From: JBDUDK01 sp040002995
GTDB taxonomy: Bacteria; Actinomycetota; Acidimicrobiia; Acidimicrobiales; Ilumatobacteraceae
Direction: 5' to 3'
DNA: 24,593 bases
Assembly (NCBI GenBank): GCA_040002995.1
Contig: JBDUDK010000017.1
Coordinates: forward strand, 1-24,593
Both the position numbers and the translations under genes were made by a program. The notes under the pieces are model-generated. The model did not search any database. It was not told the DNA's origin and saw nothing but the letters and a program-made list of their open reading frames with translations. Shown one piece after another: positions 22,814-24,593 of the stretch (positions are counted from its first letter, which is position 1; each line of letters starts with the position of its first letter).

Positions 22814-24593
22814 GTGACGCGAACCCGCACGCCTCGCAACCTGTTCGACGCGTCGATCGTGAAGGGCGCGGTGAACGACAGCTTCGTCAAGCTGAGCCCC
22901 AGGACGATGGCCCGAAACCCGGTGATGTTCGTGGTCGAGGTCGGGTCGGTACTAACAACGATCTTGTTCTTGCGCGATCTCGGGACGTCGAGCCACAGCG
23001 AGAACCTGTTCGGCGGTCTCGTGTCGGCCTGGCTCTGGTTCACCGTCTTGTTCGCGAATTTCGCCGAGGCGATGGCCGAGGGTCGCGGCAAGGCGCAGGC
23101 GGCCACCCTGCGCAAGACACGCAGTGACACGATCGCCCATGTCCGCGGGTCCGACGGGGCGATGGTCGAGACCCGGTCGACGCAACTCCAGGTCGGTGAC
23201 CTGTGCGTGGTCACCGCCGGCGCATTCATTCCGGGCGACGGTGACGTCGTGGAGGGTATTGCCACCGTCGACGAGTCGGCCATAACGGGTGAGTCTGCTC
23301 CCGTGATCCGCGAGAGCGGCGGCGACCGCTCGGCGGTGACGGGAGGCACGCGAGTTCTCTCCGACGAAATAGTCGTGCGGATCACCTCGAAGCCGGGTGA
23401 GACCTTTCTCGACCGCATGATCGCGCTCGTCGAAGGCGCCGACCGGCAGAAGACACCGAACGAGATCGCGCTCTCCATCCTGCTTTCGGGCCTCACGATC
23501 ATCTTCCTGCTCGCCGTCGTAACCCTCCAGCCGTTCGCGATCTACTCGAGGGCCGAACAGCAGATCGTGATGCTCGTCGCCCTGCTCGTGTGCCTGATTC
23601 CCACGACCATTGGCGCGCTGCTGTCGGCGATCGGCATCGCGGGGATGGACCGCCTCGTACAACGCAACGTGTTGGCCATGAGCGGGCGGGCGGTCGAAGC
23701 GGCCGGCGACTGCAGCACGCTCCTACTCGACAAGACCGGCACGATCACGTTCGGATCGCGTCAGGCCTCAGAGTTCCTTCCCGTTCACGACGTGACCGAA
23801 GTAGAGGTGGCCGAAGCGGCGCTCGCGTCGAGCCTGAGCGACGAAACACCGGAGGGCCGCTCAATCGTGGCGCTGGCCGAAGGACGCTTCGGCCTGCGAC
23901 CGACCGACGACCCCGGCGCGGTGATGGTGCCCTTTACGGCGCAGACACGGATGAGCGGGATGGACTTCACCACTGGTCGCGCGGTGCGCAAGGGCGCGGC
24001 GGACAGCGTCCGCAGAATGGTGGCCGACGCGGGAGGGCACGTGCCGATCGAGCTCGCGCCGATCGTCGAGGGCGTGTCGCGTGACGGTGCGACACCGCTC
24101 GTAGTGGCCGACGGCCTCCGCATCCTCGGCGTGATCCGCCTGAAGGACACCGTGAAGCCGGGGATGCGCGACAGGTTCGACCAGTTGCGGGCGATGGGAA
24201 TACGCACTGTGATGATTACGGGCGACAACCCTCTCACCGCGGCCGCGATCGCGGCCGAAGCCGGCGTCGACGACTTCCTCGCGGAGGCCACGCCGGAAGA
24301 CAAGATGGCGCTCATCAGGTCTGAGCAACGCGGCGGCAACCTCGTCGCGATGACGGGCGATGGAACGAACGACGCGCCCGCACTCGCCCAGGCCGACGTG
24401 GGTGTGGCGATGAATACGGGGACGCAAGCCGCGAAAGAGGCCGGCAACATGGTCGATCTCGACTCGAATCCCACGAAGCTCATCGAGATCGTGGAGATCG
24501 GCAAGCAACTTCTCATCACACGAGGGTCACTCACCACCTTCTCGATCGCCAACGACGTCGCCAAGTACTTCGCGATCATCCCGGCGATGTTCT
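22814..24593 (+). CDS. kdpB: KdpB, catalytic P-type ATPase subunit (truncated by window end)
   Basis: Starts at GTG 22814 and runs off the window after about 593 residues; the family is near 680-690, so roughly 90 C-terminal residues are missing. P-type ATPase marks: DESAITGESAPV (actuator domain; the TGES serine is the inhibitory phosphorylation site in E. coli KdpB), KTPNEIALSILLSGLTIIF, LVCLIPTTIGAL (membrane), DKTGTITF with phosphorylated D306, FTAQTRMSG and KGAAD (nucleotide binding), MITGDNPLTA and TGDGTNDAPALAQADVG (hinge). It hydrolyses ATP to drive K+ uptake through KdpA. The reading frame is intact throughout. kdpC and any kdpDE must lie beyond the window. Confidence 0.96.
   Translation, partial: MTRTRTPRNLFDASIVKGAVNDSFVKLSPRTMARNPVMFVVEVGSVLTTILFLRDLGTSSHSENLFGGLVSAWLWFTVLFANFAEAMAEGRGKAQAATLRKTRSDTIAHVRGSDGAMVETRSTQLQVGDLCVVTAGAFIPGDGDVVEGIATVDESAITGESAPVIRESGGDRSAVTGGTRVLSDEIVVRITSKPGETFLDRMIALVEGADRQKTPNEIALSILLSGLTIIFLLAVVTLQPFAIYSRAEQQIVMLVALLVCLIPTTIGALLSAIGIAGMDRLVQRNVLAMSGRAVEAAGDCSTLLLDKTGTITFGSRQASEFLPVHDVTEVEVAEAALASSLSDETPEGRSIVALAEGRFGLRPTDDPGAVMVPFTAQTRMSGMDFTTGRAVRKGAADSVRRMVADAGGHVPIELAPIVEGVSRDGATPLVVADGLRILGVIRLKDTVKPGMRDRFDQLRAMGIRTVMITGDNPLTAAAIAAEAGVDDFLAEATPEDKMALIRSEQRGGNLVAMTGDGTNDAPALAQADVGVAMNTGTQAAKEAGNMVDLDSNPTKLIEIVEIGKQLLITRGSLTTFSIANDVAKYFAIIPAMF

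Noticed and set aside
22207..23502. A 431-codon open frame on the minus strand opposite kdpA/kdpB, and another at 23785-24579
   Set aside because: Both lie antisense to P-type ATPase motifs and show no domain of their own.
1..24593. CRISPR arrays, insertion sequences, long direct repeats
   Set aside because: None were visible: no regularly spaced repeats, no transposase, and no terminal inverted repeats.

Overview
The window is GC-rich, densely packed, chromosomal-looking DNA from a bacterium, most likely an actinomycetote; a lineage near Acidimicrobiia is a guess. The signs are many GTG and TTG starts, frequent 4-bp stop/start overlaps, a dimeric (alpha2) glycyl-tRNA synthetase, a short RpoD/SigA-type sigma factor next to dnaG, a PPDK, and several genes without a ribosome binding site that instead carry a TAnnnT hexamer 8-9 nt before the start codon. 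I see no insertion sequence, integrase, phage gene, CRISPR array or large repeat. No gap between genes exceeds 300 bp; the largest is 8946-9149 (204 bp).

Layout. (1) 1-1389, minus: tRNA-Val, a Nudix hydrolase and an inositol-monophosphatase-family enzyme. (2) 1446-3531, plus: an unrecognised acidic protein overlapping a single-pass membrane protein with an HELTH metalloprotease motif. (3) 3340-8945: a cell-envelope/glycan region. A polytopic membrane protein (minus) has a tail that runs antisense into the metalloprotease gene. It is followed by a membrane-anchored polysaccharide deacetylase (plus) and a tightly coupled minus operon of sugar aminotransferase, NAD-dependent epimerase and GT2 glycosyltransferase, each pair sharing 4 bp. 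(4) 9150-9578, plus: a stand-alone cyclic-nucleotide-binding domain protein. (5) 9607-19957: a run of about 10 kb entirely on the minus strand. Read in transcription order it is alkaline-phosphatase-superfamily phosphodiesterase, glyS, YjbR-like protein, ppdK, TerC-family membrane protein, dnaG, rpoD, an HTH protein, tRNA-Asn and tRNA-Met. It joins translation, primase, sigma factor and central carbon metabolism. (6) 20065-end, plus: a KdpD-like DUF4118 membrane protein without a kinase domain, a 48-residue membrane peptide, kdpF, kdpA and kdpB (cut by the window end). These are the start of a high-affinity K+ uptake operon; kdpC and any kdpD/kdpE lie outside.

Most genes are ordinary housekeeping or envelope genes. 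The features most worth a second look are: the HTH-protein gene, which has no stop codon before tRNA-Asn and is read through that tRNA into tRNA-Met; the kinase-less KdpD-like protein and small membrane peptide heading the kdp operon; the leaderless-promoter pattern; the TerC gene, which has a strong ribosome binding site but no ordinary start codon near it; and the 192-bp convergent coding overlap.
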